A stretch of 64,000 nucleotides of DNA from Desulfosediminicola ganghwensis. Lineage in GTDB: Bacteria; Desulfobacterota; Desulfobulbia; Desulfobulbales; Desulfocapsaceae. Positions 1 to 9,884 of the stretch are shown here, piece by piece. Location: contig NZ_CP050699.1 in the NCBI RefSeq assembly GCF_005116675.2, forward strand, positions 5,403,001-5,467,000, written 5' to 3'. Below the pieces are notes generated by a model. That model was not told where the DNA came from, searched no databases, and was given only the letters and a program-made list of their open reading frames with translations. The position numbers were made by a program, and so were the translations under genes. The stretch's first letter is position 1; every line of letters begins with the position of its first letter.

Positions 1-1020
1 GTATTTGCTCTCATTGTCTGGTGCATCGCGTTTACCATGCTGGCTGGCCTTATGCTTGCAACCTTCGTCCTCCTGCTCCAGGGACTCAGTGTCTGGAGAA
101 AGCATTTCAGAGATCCGATGATGGCGCAATTTTACGGGGCACCTCCCATGGCCATTCTCACCATTGCAGGTGGCACCATCCTGCTGGGTGATACCATCCT
201 CGGCCAGGAATTTGCTCTTAGAGTCAGCTGGGCTCTCTGGTTTCTCGGCACCATCAGCGGCCTTGGCTCTGCTGTGATTATTCCCTATCGCTTGTTTACT
301 AAATTCAGGGTGCGACAGGACTCTGCCTTTGGAGGTTGGCTGATGCCAGTTGTCCCTCCAATGGTATCCTCGGCAATTGGGGCGATGCTTGTTCCCCACA
401 CCCCTGCGGGCACTATCAGAGAGACGATGTTTTACCTCTGTTTTTCCATGTTCGGGTTGAGCATGGTGACTGCCGCGATCATCATATCAATGATCTGGAG
501 CCGACTGGCGCACCATGGTACATCCGGCACCTCCCGGGTACCAACTCTATGGATTGTTTTAGGCCCATTGGGCCAGTCCATGACCGCGGCAGGTATACTC
601 GGTACTGTCGCCGATGGCGCGATCCCGACCCATATTGCTCAGGGGTTTGAGTTGTTCGCTGTGCTCTATAGTGTACCAATTTTCGGATTTGTGATCCTCT
701 GGACATGCATGGCAACGCTGCTGACCTTTCGTGCCCGTCGCCGGCAGATGAGATTTGCCCTTACCTACTGGGCATTCACCTTTCCTGTGGGTACGTGTGT
801 CACCGGTATTGCGCAATTAGCCCACCACACCGATCTTCCCCTGTTTGAATGGGTGAGTATTTTCTTCTATCTCTGCTTATTAACCGCCTGGGCTGTGGCC
901 GCCTTTGGCACCACAAGAGGCATGATAACAGGACATCTGTTTCGACCACCAGCCTCAACATCCCCCATCATATCCACCAAAGACCCCGACTTCACCGGTG
1001 ACATTCTCGATGAGCCATAG
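1..1020 (+). CDS. TehA/SLAC1-family membrane protein, 5' partial
   Basis: Integral membrane protein of the voltage-dependent anion channel / tellurite-resistance (TehA, SLAC1, C4-dicarboxylate transporter) superfamily. The frame is open from the first base of the window with no start needed, so the N-terminus lies to the left; the first internal ATG is at 37. About 339 codons are visible, with roughly nine hydrophobic segments and the family-like stretch WLMPVVPPMVSSAIG in the middle. The family moves monovalent anions or dicarboxylates across the inner membrane, but the substrate cannot be read from the sequence. The tail after the last membrane segment is polar (about 25 residues). It stands alone: the next gene is convergent. 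Family assignment is fairly sure, substrate is not. Confidence 0.75.
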   Translation, partial: VFALIVWCIAFTMLAGLMLATFVLLLQGLSVWRKHFRDPMMAQFYGAPPMAILTIAGGTILLGDTILGQEFALRVSWALWFLGTISGLGSAVIIPYRLFTKFRVRQDSAFGGWLMPVVPPMVSSAIGAMLVPHTPAGTIRETMFYLCFSMFGLSMVTAAIIISMIWSRLAHHGTSGTSRVPTLWIVLGPLGQSMTAAGILGTVADGAIPTHIAQGFELFAVLYSVPIFGFVILWTCMATLLTFRARRRQMRFALTYWAFTFPVGTCVTGIAQLAHHTDLPLFEWVSIFFYLCLLTAWAVAAFGTTRGMITGHLFRPPASTSPIISTKDPDFTGDILDEP

Positions 1021-1150
1021 TCGCTGTCAGCACAAGGCATATAAAATCAATGAGTAAAACTTCGATCAGTCATAACGTGATAGGGCCCCGACACGTAATT
1101 TTCGGATATAGTCGCCCTGCATTCCTTCCCTTCCGTTGACTACAAACAAA

Positions 1151-1184
1151 AAAAGCCCCATGGACCGAAGTCCATGGGGCTTTT
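1151..1184 (-). terminator. Intrinsic terminator of the cold-shock gene
   Basis: A perfect 15-bp stem (arms 1151-1165 and 1170-1184) closes a tetraloop that reads TTCG on the minus strand. It is followed on that strand by a T-rich run ending near 1144. It lies 27 bases beyond the stop codon of the cold-shock gene. The plus strand also has four T's after the stem, so it could weakly act on transcripts from the left-hand gene too. Confidence 0.85.
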
Positions 1185-1210
1185 ACAATCTACTCTAAAC
1201 GTAATCAGAA

Positions 1211-1411
1211 TTAGATCTGGGTAACGTTTGCAGCAGCAGGTCCTTTCTGACCCTGTACAACGTCGAAGGTTACGCGAGCGCCTTCTTCGAGGGTTTTGAA
1301 ACCGGTAGCATTGATTGCGGTGTGGTGTACGAACAGATCGTCGCCGCCATCCTGAGCAATAAAACCAAAACCTTTTGAATCGTTAAACCATTTTACTGTT
1401 CCTTCAGCCAT
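1211..1411 (-). CDS. CspA-family cold-shock protein
   Basis: Small single-domain nucleic-acid chaperone of 66 residues, the usual size of the family. It has the RNP1-type motif KGFGFI and the RNP2-type motif DLFVHH, both on the OB-fold surface that binds single-stranded RNA or DNA. The start was placed at the ATG preceding AEGTVKWF because a GGAGAAG ribosome site sits about six bases upstream; an upstream in-frame ATG at 1444 has no such site and would add a non-conserved leader. Monocistronic, with its own strong terminator. Whether it is cold-induced or constitutive cannot be told from the sequence. Confidence 0.93.
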   Translation of the reverse strand: MAEGTVKWFNDSKGFGFIAQDGGDDLFVHHTAINATGFKTLEEGARVTFDVVQGQKGPAAANVTQI

Positions 1412-1688
1412 GATACTTCTCCATAATGAAGTTCTTTGTTCCAAACCAAGGCAGAATCCATCATACTGAAAAAACAGTATAGTAATAAATTTCGCATCCT
1501 AAGTACTGAAACAGAGTAAGAGATAACTTTCTTACCTCTATTTAATATGAATAAGACGAAATGCCCTATCCATCTCTACTGTGCCGTCTCCCGATCCAAT
1601 ATGAACCAATCGATCATGCACCCTACCGACACTCTGTCGGAAATTTTTCGAGGGTTTACAGCTAAAAACCATCCTCCCTCTTTATATC

Positions 1689-1765
<77 letters not shown>

Positions 1766-1859
1766 TCATAGATTGTAGATGTGTAGTGCCAACAAAGACA
1801 ACACAGTCACGAGCGACATAATAACCAAACCAAAACAAAAAGCAACAGGTTCTTTTAAA

Positions 1860-4190
1860 TTAATCGAGTCCCCTGATTTTTTTCCATACAGGGCCACTGT
1901 CAGTATCGATCACAGTTATCCCCTTAGCTGCCAGCTCTTCTCTTGCATCATCAGCAAGTTGCCAATCTTTTTTTAACCTGGCCTGCTCCCGGCGCTGGAT
2001 CAAAGCATTCACTTCCGGCGCCAGTGGACAACCCTGCAAACGAAAAATTCGCAGCACATCATCAATTTTTTTCAGGCATTCAAGAATATACTCTTTTTGG
2101 TCACGATCCAGATTATTGAGCAGGAGAATGGGATTGGTCCGATTGATAAAGATGTAAATCGCAGCCATCGCTTTAGAAACGTTCAGATCGTCATCCATTG
2201 CCTCGAAAAACTGTTCTTCCATGGCCGACACATAACTTGCAACTTCCGGATGCGGCTTGCCCGGCGGCAAACAGTGCAGCTTGCAGATAAATTCATCAAT
2301 ACGCCTCAAAGCCGTACGTACACTCTCTAACCGTTTATAAGAGAAGTTGATTGGCTTGCGATAGTGCACACTCAGAAGCATCAAGCGCACTTCCCTTGCG
2401 GTGAAACCCTTCGCCACCACATCGGCAAGAGTCACCACATTACCATTCTCAGCAGCCATCTTTTTCCCATCAACCAGGAGCATCTCAGAGTGCAGCCAGT
2501 ATTTCGCCAGTGGTTTGTCCGTCAACGCCTCCGATATTGCGATCTCATTCTCATGATGGGGAAACATCAGGTTACGGCTGGAGGTATGGATATCCATCGT
2601 CTCACCGAGATTGCGAATTGCCATGGCAGCACACTCTACATGCCAGCTTGGGCGTACATTTCCCCAGTCTGTCTCGAAGAAGATACCTTTTTTCAACTCA
2701 GACAGAGTCGAACGCTTTAAAAGAGTAAAATCACGCGGGTTGTCTTTTTCATAGTCATCCAGATCAACTGTTTTGCCCAACTGAATCTTGCTAAGATCAA
2801 CCCCGGAGAGCCGGCCGTATCTGGGAAATTTAGAGATATCGAAATAGATTGAGCCATTTTTTTCGTAGGCATACCCTTTATGCAGCAACTCATGGGCAAT
2901 CTCGATCATGTCCTTTATATGCTCGCTGGCCCGGGGGTAACCTGTTGCCTTCCTGGCACCCAATGCCTCAATATCTGATATAAACCCATCGATATAGCCC
3001 TGGGTAAAATCAGCCAGTGGCTTACCTGCCGCCTCTGCACCGGCGATGGTGTTATCATCGATATCGGTAAAATTCATATACGCTGATACCTCAAAGCCTT
3101 TAACTTCGAGATAACGAGTCACAAGATCCGAAAATACAAAGCGCCTGCAGAGCAGCAGGTTTGCCTCTTCATATGCGGTGGGTCCGCAACTGTACAGGGT
3201 GACACTCCCCTCTTTTTGTGGCTCGAACAGTTCTTTTTTCTTGGAAAGAGTGTTGAAGAGATGAAGTTGAGATTCTTTTTCCTCTCTCTTTTTCGGGGGT
3301 GTAAAAAGCGGAGTACTGAGATACCGCTCACCACTATCCGGCAGCAGCACTACAAACATCCCACCCTCGACGTTTTTGGCATAATCCACCGCCGCAGACA
3401 TGGCCGCACCGCTGCTCATGCCAACCAGCACTCCCTCTGTGCGCGCTAACCTGCGCACCATGTTGAAGGCATCATCATCTTCAATAGGCAGAATCTGGTC
3501 CGGCTGATTTTTATCATATATACCAGGACGATACGACTCCTTCATGTTTTTCAGACCCTGGATTTTATGTCCCCGGCCTGGCTCGACAGCCAGCACTTTG
3601 ACCTGGGGGTGATTATCCCTGAACCATTTACTCAACCCCATGACGGTGCCTGATGTCCCCAGGGTTGCGACCACATGGGTCACCTTTCCTTCCGTCTGCC
3701 GCCAGATCTCCGGGGCGGTACCGACATAGTGCGCCCGCCAGTTGGCCTCGTTGTTGTACTGGTCGGTCATAAAGTAGCGATCGGGAAATTCCCTGGCCAT
3801 TGCATAACACTTCTCTATCGCCCCATCTGTGGCGCGCCTGGCAGGAGTCAGTAGAATCTCCGCACCATAGGCTTGCATTATCTTACGACGCTCAATGGAG
3901 GCAGACTCCGGCATCACCAACACACAACGGTAGCCCTTGGCTGCACAAACCATAGCCAGGCCGATACCGGTATTGCCGCTGGTAGCCTCCAGCACGATCT
4001 TTTCCTTGGTCAACGCGCCGCTGGCCTCGCCAGCTTCGATCATGGAAAGAGAGATGCGCTCCTTGACGGAGCCGCCGGGATTGGTGGCTTCCACCTTGCC
4101 GTAAATTTCTACACCAGGCTGGTCCAACAGCCTGTTCATGCGGACCAGCGGGGTGTTCCCAATTGCATCAAGAATTGAATCAAATAACAT
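1860..4190 (-). CDS. Fused cysteine synthase / CysRS-like protein lacking HIGH and KMSKS
   Basis: Two enzymes in one chain of about 776 residues. Residues 1-305 are a CysK/CysM-type O-acetylserine sulfhydrylase: PLP lysine K43 in NPGGSVKERIS, the TSGNTG substrate loop, and GTSGTVMG for phosphate binding. From about residue 307 a full-length cysteinyl-tRNA synthetase fold follows: SCGPT, TDIDD, WHVEC, FPHHENE and the family C-terminal ending. The zinc ligands expected from E. coli CysRS (Cys of SCGPT, Cys of WHVEC, His and Glu of HHENE) are present. However the HIGH position reads NLLL (about residue 343) and the KMSKS position reads MAAEN (about residue 575). The ATP-handling signatures are therefore gone and ordinary aminoacylation is doubtful. 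The start at 4190 matches the CysK family start; a GTG/ATG-type extension to 4226 is possible. Neither start has a good ribosome site. Confidence 0.88.
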   Translation of the reverse strand: MLFDSILDAIGNTPLVRMNRLLDQPGVEIYGKVEATNPGGSVKERISLSMIEAGEASGALTKEKIVLEATSGNTGIGLAMVCAAKGYRCVLVMPESASIERRKIMQAYGAEILLTPARRATDGAIEKCYAMAREFPDRYFMTDQYNNEANWRAHYVGTAPEIWRQTEGKVTHVVATLGTSGTVMGLSKWFRDNHPQVKVLAVEPGRGHKIQGLKNMKESYRPGIYDKNQPDQILPIEDDDAFNMVRRLARTEGVLVGMSSGAAMSAAVDYAKNVEGGMFVVLLPDSGERYLSTPLFTPPKKREEKESQLHLFNTLSKKKELFEPQKEGSVTLYSCGPTAYEEANLLLCRRFVFSDLVTRYLEVKGFEVSAYMNFTDIDDNTIAGAEAAGKPLADFTQGYIDGFISDIEALGARKATGYPRASEHIKDMIEIAHELLHKGYAYEKNGSIYFDISKFPRYGRLSGVDLSKIQLGKTVDLDDYEKDNPRDFTLLKRSTLSELKKGIFFETDWGNVRPSWHVECAAMAIRNLGETMDIHTSSRNLMFPHHENEIAISEALTDKPLAKYWLHSEMLLVDGKKMAAENGNVVTLADVVAKGFTAREVRLMLLSVHYRKPINFSYKRLESVRTALRRIDEFICKLHCLPPGKPHPEVASYVSAMEEQFFEAMDDDLNVSKAMAAIYIFINRTNPILLLNNLDRDQKEYILECLKKIDDVLRIFRLQGCPLAPEVNALIQRREQARLKKDWQLADDAREELAAKGITVIDTDSGPVWKKIRGLD

Positions 4191-4369
4191 TGGCCAACCG
4201 ATGATTTTGAACACACCACGATACATCTGTGATGGAGTTGTTGATAGATGAGCTTTCAGAGAGAAAACTTAAGAACCACATCCGGAAATAACTAATACTT
4301 CGTGGAAGATACAGCCTATCACAGTTGGGTCAAGTCATTTTTTGGGGGACAGGACCTGGCAAACCCTTT

Positions 4370-4924
4370 CTACTCGCGCCTGCAGGCTTTGGAAAGGTAC
4401 CAGAGCCGGACCAGGGCCTCCCGTGATGCCTCATCCTCAATAAAGGACGACTGTTCCTCGAATTTTTCCACCTCATCCCGTGGTGGGGCAACGAATTTCA
4501 GCTTCGGCTCCTCAACCTTCGCCTTTCGGCTCTCATGGGGCAGAACAAAGCGAATATCCTTAATTTTGGAGTTTTTCAGATGACCATTAATAGTCTTTAA
4601 AAGCATTATTTTCTGGTATTGAAACTGCTGCATCCAGGCAGAGTTCTCCACCTCTATCCATAAAGTTTCTTTGACAATTTTTAACGGTTGGGCGTAGGTG
4701 GCAGTGGTCTCATCCACAACCTTTTCCCAGTCTGGAAAGATGGAGTGCATCTCGAGCCTGGCTTCCCAGCCGTTGTCCTTCATCACTCGAGGCAGAATTG
4801 CCGCCAGCAATTTTTTTGCGTTTTTTCTTTGTTCATCTCTCATAGGTAACACCAGACCAGAATATTTCATGAAAGCGCTGTTTTTTCTGGCTATATCATG
4901 AAACACGATGTGATTACGCCTCAT
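4370..4924 (-). CDS. DUF721 / DciA-like protein
   Basis: Protein of 184 residues. Its middle (about residues 35-125) matches the DUF721 (DciA) pattern: a first helix with LLAAILPRVM, a central W-x-x-VV (DWEKVVD), then the strand WIEVENSAWMQQFQ and LKTINGHL. In bacteria lacking DnaC/DnaI-type loaders, DciA family members assist loading of the replicative helicase DnaB. That role is established for the family, not shown here. The C-terminal third is charged and probably disordered. The first ATG is used; ATGs at codons 19 and 28 are alternatives since no ribosome site is convincing. It lies upstream of and in line with the cysteine synthase fusion, with a 179-base gap. Confidence 0.7.
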   Translation of the reverse strand: MRRNHIVFHDIARKNSAFMKYSGLVLPMRDEQRKNAKKLLAAILPRVMKDNGWEARLEMHSIFPDWEKVVDETTATYAQPLKIVKETLWIEVENSAWMQQFQYQKIMLLKTINGHLKNSKIKDIRFVLPHESRKAKVEEPKLKFVAPPRDEVEKFEEQSSFIEDEASREALVRLWYLSKACRRE

Positions 4925-5229
4925 TTCGCCACTCTTTTAAGGGTAATACATATACCCGGCGGTTGCAGATCAGATTTCCTTCATTCGGCAACGTCTACCG
5001 ATTTCGTACTCTTTATTATTAAAATTAACCCGTGCTTACTACAGTCCGACCCTTCACACCAGGATTCTGGAATCAATAAACACACGAAATACTCGGATCA
5101 GCAGATTTTCTTCTATCTACTTCCTTGCCAATCATTATTCAATGTTACACATGAAAAAACCCGCATCCCTCAGATGAGGGATGCGGGTCGCAAAACAACA
5201 GTGGCAAAATACTGCTGTGAAAAGATGTG
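4925..5229. other. Intergenic region between glnA and the DUF721 gene
   Basis: About 300 bases with no convincing reading frame. It holds the glnA terminator (listed separately) and must hold the promoter for the DUF721 gene. No clear -35/-10 pair was recognised. Confidence 0.5.
5154..5188 (-). terminator. Intrinsic terminator of glnA
   Basis: A 12-13 bp GC-rich stem (ACCCGCATCCCT and its complement, 5159-5188) is followed on the minus strand by six T's (5154-5159). It lies about 40 bases after the glnA stop codon. Confidence 0.85.
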
Positions 5230-6558
5230 CTAGTAAATGGTGAGGTAGTTCTCAAGTTCCCACTCAGTTACGGCGGTACGGAAACTATCCCACTCTGTCT
5301 CTTTAGCTTCGATATACTTCTCGAAGATATGCGGTCCAAGTGCTTCTTTAGCGATTGGGCTCACTTTAAGCTCTTCGATAGCCTCTTTGAGATTAGCAGG
5401 CAAAACGGTGATACCTTCTTCTTCCATATCTGCAGTGGTCATCTCGAAGATGTCCTTCTTTACCTCAGCTGGCGGAGCCAGCTCGCCCTTAACACCCTCA
5501 AGACCACAGCTCAGCATCATAGCCAGTGCCAGATATGGGTTACAGGCTGGATCCGGGCAACGGAGCTCGGTACGGGTAGAAATTCCGCGGGAAGCAGGAA
5601 TACGAATCAGCGCAGAACGGTTGGAAGCAGACCATGCAGCATAAACAGGTGCCTCGTAACCAGGAACCAGACGCTTGTAGGAGTTAACCAGCGGATTGGT
5701 AACAGCTGCGAAACTACGAGCATTCTTCAAAAGACCGGCAATATAAGAGTATGCTTCCTTGGAAAGTTGCAGCTCATCGCTCTCGTCAAAGAAGGCGTTG
5801 GTGCCATCAAGCTTGAACAGGGACTGATTGGTATGCATACCGGAGCCGTTGATGCCAAAAATCGGCTTTGGCATGAAGGTCGCATGCAGACCGTATTTGG
5901 AAGCAACAGACTTAACAACCCATTTGAAAGTTACGGTATTGTCAGCTGCGGCCAGAGCATCGGCGTACTTGAAGTTAATCTCGTGCTGTCCTTCAGCAAC
6001 CTCGTGATGAGATGCCTCAATCTCAAAACCCATGGACTCGAGGGTCTCGATAATCTCACGACGACAGTCATTGGCCATATCCTCAGGATCGAGGGAGAAG
6101 TAGCCAGCAGTATCGTTGGTGATAGTGGTCGGCAGACCATCTTCGTCACGCTCAAACAGGAAGAACTCAGCCTCGGTACCTACATTCATGGTGTAGCCAA
6201 GCTCTTTTGCTTCGGCAAGTACACGCTTGAGGTTCACACGTGGGCAGCCTTCGAACGGAGTGCCATCAGCTTTATAGACATCACAGATGATACGTGCTGC
6301 AGCAACACCGTCTTTATTTCTCCAAGGCAATACCGTGAAGGTATCATAATCCGGCTTGAGGTACATATCAGACTCGTTGATACGTACAAAACCGTCAATG
6401 GAAGAACCGTCAAACATCATATTTCCATCAAGAGCTTTACCAATCTGGCTCTTCGGAATAGCTACGTTCTTCATAAAGCCTAGAATATCAACGAACTGCA
6501 GACGGAAATACTGGATATTCTGGTCCTCAATAATCTGCAAAATTTCTTCCCTGGTCAT
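5230..6558 (-). CDS. glnA: Glutamine synthetase type I (alpha-like)
   Basis: ATP-dependent condensation of glutamate and ammonia to glutamine, the main ammonium assimilation step. The 442-residue length fits the shorter GSI-alpha group rather than the 468-residue, adenylylated beta group. Visible motifs are FDGSSIDGF near the N-terminus, GTEAEFF (metal and glutamate binding), NGSGMH (ATP), and [13 protein letters not shown]. The start was set at 6558 because AAGGAGATACCTGAA precedes that ATG at correct spacing; the longer frame to 6618 adds a lysine-rich leader unlike the family. It is the last gene of the amt-glnB-glnD-glnA run, 198 bases after glnD, and ends in a strong terminator. PII-dependent control is suggested by the neighbours. 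Confidence 0.96.
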   Translation of the reverse strand: MTREEILQIIEDQNIQYFRLQFVDILGFMKNVAIPKSQIGKALDGNMMFDGSSIDGFVRINESDMYLKPDYDTFTVLPWRNKDGVAAARIICDVYKADGTPFEGCPRVNLKRVLAEAKELGYTMNVGTEAEFFLFERDEDGLPTTITNDTAGYFSLDPEDMANDCRREIIETLESMGFEIEASHHEVAEGQHEINFKYADALAAADNTVTFKWVVKSVASKYGLHATFMPKPIFGINGSGMHTNQSLFKLDGTNAFFDESDELQLSKEAYSYIAGLLKNARSFAAVTNPLVNSYKRLVPGYEAPVYAAWSASNRSALIRIPASRGISTRTELRCPDPACNPYLALAMMLSCGLEGVKGELAPPAEVKKDIFEMTTADMEEEGITVLPANLKEAIEELKVSPIAKEALGPHIFEKYIEAKETEWDSFRTAVTEWELENYLTIY

Positions 6559-6756
6559 TTCAGGTATCTCCTTTTTGTACTTATTTTTTTTTCTGCACTG
6601 CTCAACAACTACGCTCATTAATTGATTGGTGCTAAAATAACATTTCTGACAACCTTTGCAATAGCAATTTTAATTTTTGTTACACTTTTGTCATTTTTGA
6701 TGCGCAAAAAAAATGCGCACACAATGACTTAGTGTACGCATCAGACAACGTGGGAT

Positions 6757-9345
6757 CTATTTTTCAGAGCGTCCGAGAGAGTAGAGCACCCCCTGGGTTA
6801 TCTCCTGCTTAAAATCCTCATCCTCGACTTTTCTGCCCCGGGAGTCGAGAACATAAAAAACATCAATCAACTGCTCGACTTCCGTGGCAATAATCGCCTT
6901 ATGTATATTCATGCCGAAATCAGCAAGCGTCTGGGTGATATGATAGAGAAGACCAGGCAGATCTGCCGAATACACCTCGATAACCGAGTAGGTATCAGAA
7001 CTTTCATTATCAATCACCACCCGCGGCTCAACCTTGCTCACAAGCTCATGACGCCTGCCGATAGTAGGCGCGAGCTTCTGATACAACCTGTGCCCGAGAC
7101 CAAGGCGATGAACAATCGCCCTATCAAGATCATCATTAATGGCCAGCCAGTCTTTTTCGACAAAACTCAAGCCGTCTGTCGGTCGCACATCAAGAATATC
7201 CACAGCGGTATTATCATCCCAGGTGAAAATCTGAGCACGAACCACATTAAGATTATGCAGAGCGAGCACGCCGCATATTTTCGCCAGCAACCCCGGCCTG
7301 TCCATTGACATAACCAGAAGCGACCAGCAGTCATCACGATCACTGGCGACAACGAGAGACTTCTGGCGCACCAGCCCATAATGATCCCGGTGCAACCGGA
7401 CATGATCACAAACGGTATCTGGAGAGAATGTCATCACATAATCAATCGGCAACATCTCCAGATCGACTCTCAGACCATTGCTCCCCTTAAGCCGCTCGGC
7501 TATCTGGGTTCGCAGCCACTCGGCATTCTGCTCCACATCCCCTTCAGACAAACCGGCCTCAACTTCAACCACTTCCATTGTCTCAATGGAGGAACGCACT
7601 TTAAAATACATCTCCTGCATAAGGGCGGCTTTCCAGTCACTCCAGGCGGAAGGCCCGGTGGCACGAGAATCCGCAACACTCAGCAGATAGAGCATAGACA
7701 ATCGCCCAACATCACCGATGGTTTCGGCGCAGCGCTGGATAAATGACACATCGTTCAGATCACGCCTGAGTGAATTTTCCGGGACAAAGAGATGATAACG
7801 GACGAGAAAGGAAAGACATTCAATCTCTTCATCCGTAAAGGACATGCGCCGCCCTATCCTGGCCACGACATCGGCACCCTCATCCGAATGATCACGCCCG
7901 GAACCTTTACCTACATCATGCAACAGCGCTGCCATAAACAGCATAGCCGGCATCTCAACCAACTCAAAAATACCCGGTTCAGCGTCAATCACCTTGCGAA
8001 GCTCAGCCACAGCCTGCAGCGAATGACGATCTACTGTATATATATGGTAGATATCATGTTGAGCCAGGGTCTCGATTTTCTTAAACTCCGGAATGTATGC
8101 CGAGAGCAACCCGGTCTCCAGCATAACCTCCAGGATTGCGAATACATCGTCCGCCTCCTCGAGAATATGCACCAGAGCCTTTGACATGCGGGGCGAATGC
8201 CGCATCTTGTCATTTACCCGATCGAGGGATGACGCGATCAGCTTGCGGGTTCTATGATGCAGAAGCACACCAGTGCGTGCAGAAGCGAGAAAAGCCCTCA
8301 TCAACAATTGCGGCTTGGCCGCGATCTGCCTCGGCATCGCAGTGATATGCACACGCCCCCGACGGATCTCCACTCCCTTCTCAATCTCACGATCTGGGAT
8401 CTGTTGAGCGCTTTTCGTAGCGAACCCGAGAACCTCGTCGACATGATCAAAGAAGAGATCGGAGGCGATGGCAATATTTTCCATATGCCCGTAGGTATCG
8501 CGCATGAACTGCTCGACCCCCAAAACACCATCAACAACCTGATACCCGAGCGCCTGGGCGACTTCTTCCTGCAACTCAAAATAAAGCTGGTCGTTCTTAC
8601 GGCGCGAGCAGTAGTGGAGGCGATTCCGCAACTGGACCAGCGCATCCCAGGACTTGAGAAACTGATCCCGCTCATCCTCCAGCATCAGCCCGGCATCACA
8701 GAAGTCCTCAACACCCTGGAGCCCGAACACAACCTGCGCCACCCAGGACATGGACTGGATATCACGCATCCCGCCCTTTCCCTCTTTTATATGGGGCTCA
8801 AGCAGAAAACTATGGCTGCCGTAACGATTACGGCGCCGCTCACGGTGCTCTTTCATCTGCTCGACAAAACTGCCGCGATTACCTGTCACAAACTTCTTAC
8901 GATACGCTGTCAGCAACTCGTCAAAGAGGCTCTGCGACCCGTGAATAAGCCTGGCGTCAAGCATGGCTACCTGGAAAAAATAATCTTCCCCGGCCTGCTG
9001 CATCGATCGCTCCACGGTCCGAACACCGTGCCCGACCTCCAAACCGGTATCCCAGAGCGGATACAGTATCCCGTCGACCACAGCACCAATTCCGTCCTCC
9101 AGATCCTGATGATACAAGATCATCAAATCGATATCCGAAAACGGAAAGAGCTCACGGCGGCCATAGCCGCCAAGGGCCAACAGGGCAACCTGGCCCCCGC
9201 CCACATCCGGCTTCACCTTTTCAAAACACTCGACAATAAACTCGTCGACCAGACGGCTATGCTGCAGGAGAAGCTCTTTGCCGGTCAAGCCCTGCTCCCA
9301 TAACCGCTCGAGAGCCTCTCTGTCTGCACGAAGCTGTACACTCAT
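6757..9345 (-). CDS. glnD: PII uridylyltransferase / uridylyl-removing enzyme
   Basis: Bifunctional nitrogen sensor of 862 residues. It adds UMP to PII when glutamine is low and removes it when glutamine is high. N-terminal nucleotidyltransferase domain with GGYGRRELFPFSDIDL (about residues 58-73), then the GlnD helical region, a central HD hydrolase domain with HDVGKG and DHSDEGADV (about residues 475-495), and two C-terminal ACT domains that bind glutamine. Domain order and length match GlnD. The ATG lies three bases after the stop codon of the PII gene, so the two are almost certainly translationally coupled. Substrate and enzyme genes being adjacent supports the call. Confidence 0.96.
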   Translation of the reverse strand: MSVQLRADREALERLWEQGLTGKELLLQHSRLVDEFIVECFEKVKPDVGGGQVALLALGGYGRRELFPFSDIDLMILYHQDLEDGIGAVVDGILYPLWDTGLEVGHGVRTVERSMQQAGEDYFFQVAMLDARLIHGSQSLFDELLTAYRKKFVTGNRGSFVEQMKEHRERRRNRYGSHSFLLEPHIKEGKGGMRDIQSMSWVAQVVFGLQGVEDFCDAGLMLEDERDQFLKSWDALVQLRNRLHYCSRRKNDQLYFELQEEVAQALGYQVVDGVLGVEQFMRDTYGHMENIAIASDLFFDHVDEVLGFATKSAQQIPDREIEKGVEIRRGRVHITAMPRQIAAKPQLLMRAFLASARTGVLLHHRTRKLIASSLDRVNDKMRHSPRMSKALVHILEEADDVFAILEVMLETGLLSAYIPEFKKIETLAQHDIYHIYTVDRHSLQAVAELRKVIDAEPGIFELVEMPAMLFMAALLHDVGKGSGRDHSDEGADVVARIGRRMSFTDEEIECLSFLVRYHLFVPENSLRRDLNDVSFIQRCAETIGDVGRLSMLYLLSVADSRATGPSAWSDWKAALMQEMYFKVRSSIETMEVVEVEAGLSEGDVEQNAEWLRTQIAERLKGSNGLRVDLEMLPIDYVMTFSPDTVCDHVRLHRDHYGLVRQKSLVVASDRDDCWSLLVMSMDRPGLLAKICGVLALHNLNVVRAQIFTWDDNTAVDILDVRPTDGLSFVEKDWLAINDDLDRAIVHRLGLGHRLYQKLAPTIGRRHELVSKVEPRVVIDNESSDTYSVIEVYSADLPGLLYHITQTLADFGMNIHKAIIATEVEQLIDVFYVLDSRGRKVEDEDFKQEITQGVLYSLGRSEK

Positions 9346-9348
9346 GAA

Positions 9349-9696
<348 letters not shown>

Positions 9697-9708
9697 CTAT
9701 ATTTGGCC

Positions 9709-9749
9709 CTGACCGGAACCACAGACTATCGCCTGCGGCTTCCGGTCAG
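9709..9749 (-). other. Hairpin between amt and glnB
   Basis: A perfect 10-bp inverted repeat, CTGACCGGAA and TTCCGGTCAG, with a 21-base loop that can pair further (GCC/GGC). There is no T-run after it on the minus strand, so it is not a classical terminator. Possible roles are RNA stabilisation, processing or partial attenuation that sets the amt to glnB ratio. Only the structure is seen; function is inferred. Confidence 0.5.
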
Positions 9750-9884
9750 AACATAATCATTTCATCATACAGCCAACCCATCTGCCTGATTCTCAATGCG
9801 ACATAGTAGCCGACATCACTTCCAATAACAACACGTTGCAGCACAGTCAGGCAAATGATCGAAAATCGACCCGCTGAACGAAAA

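Noticed and set aside
5227-6483. 418-codon plus-strand frame opposite glnA
   Set aside because: It lies wholly within glnA, which has full family motifs and a strong ribosome site. The opposite product matches nothing.
8254-9303. 349-codon plus-strand frame opposite glnD
   Set aside because: Antisense to a GlnD with complete domain structure; no start context and no family resemblance.
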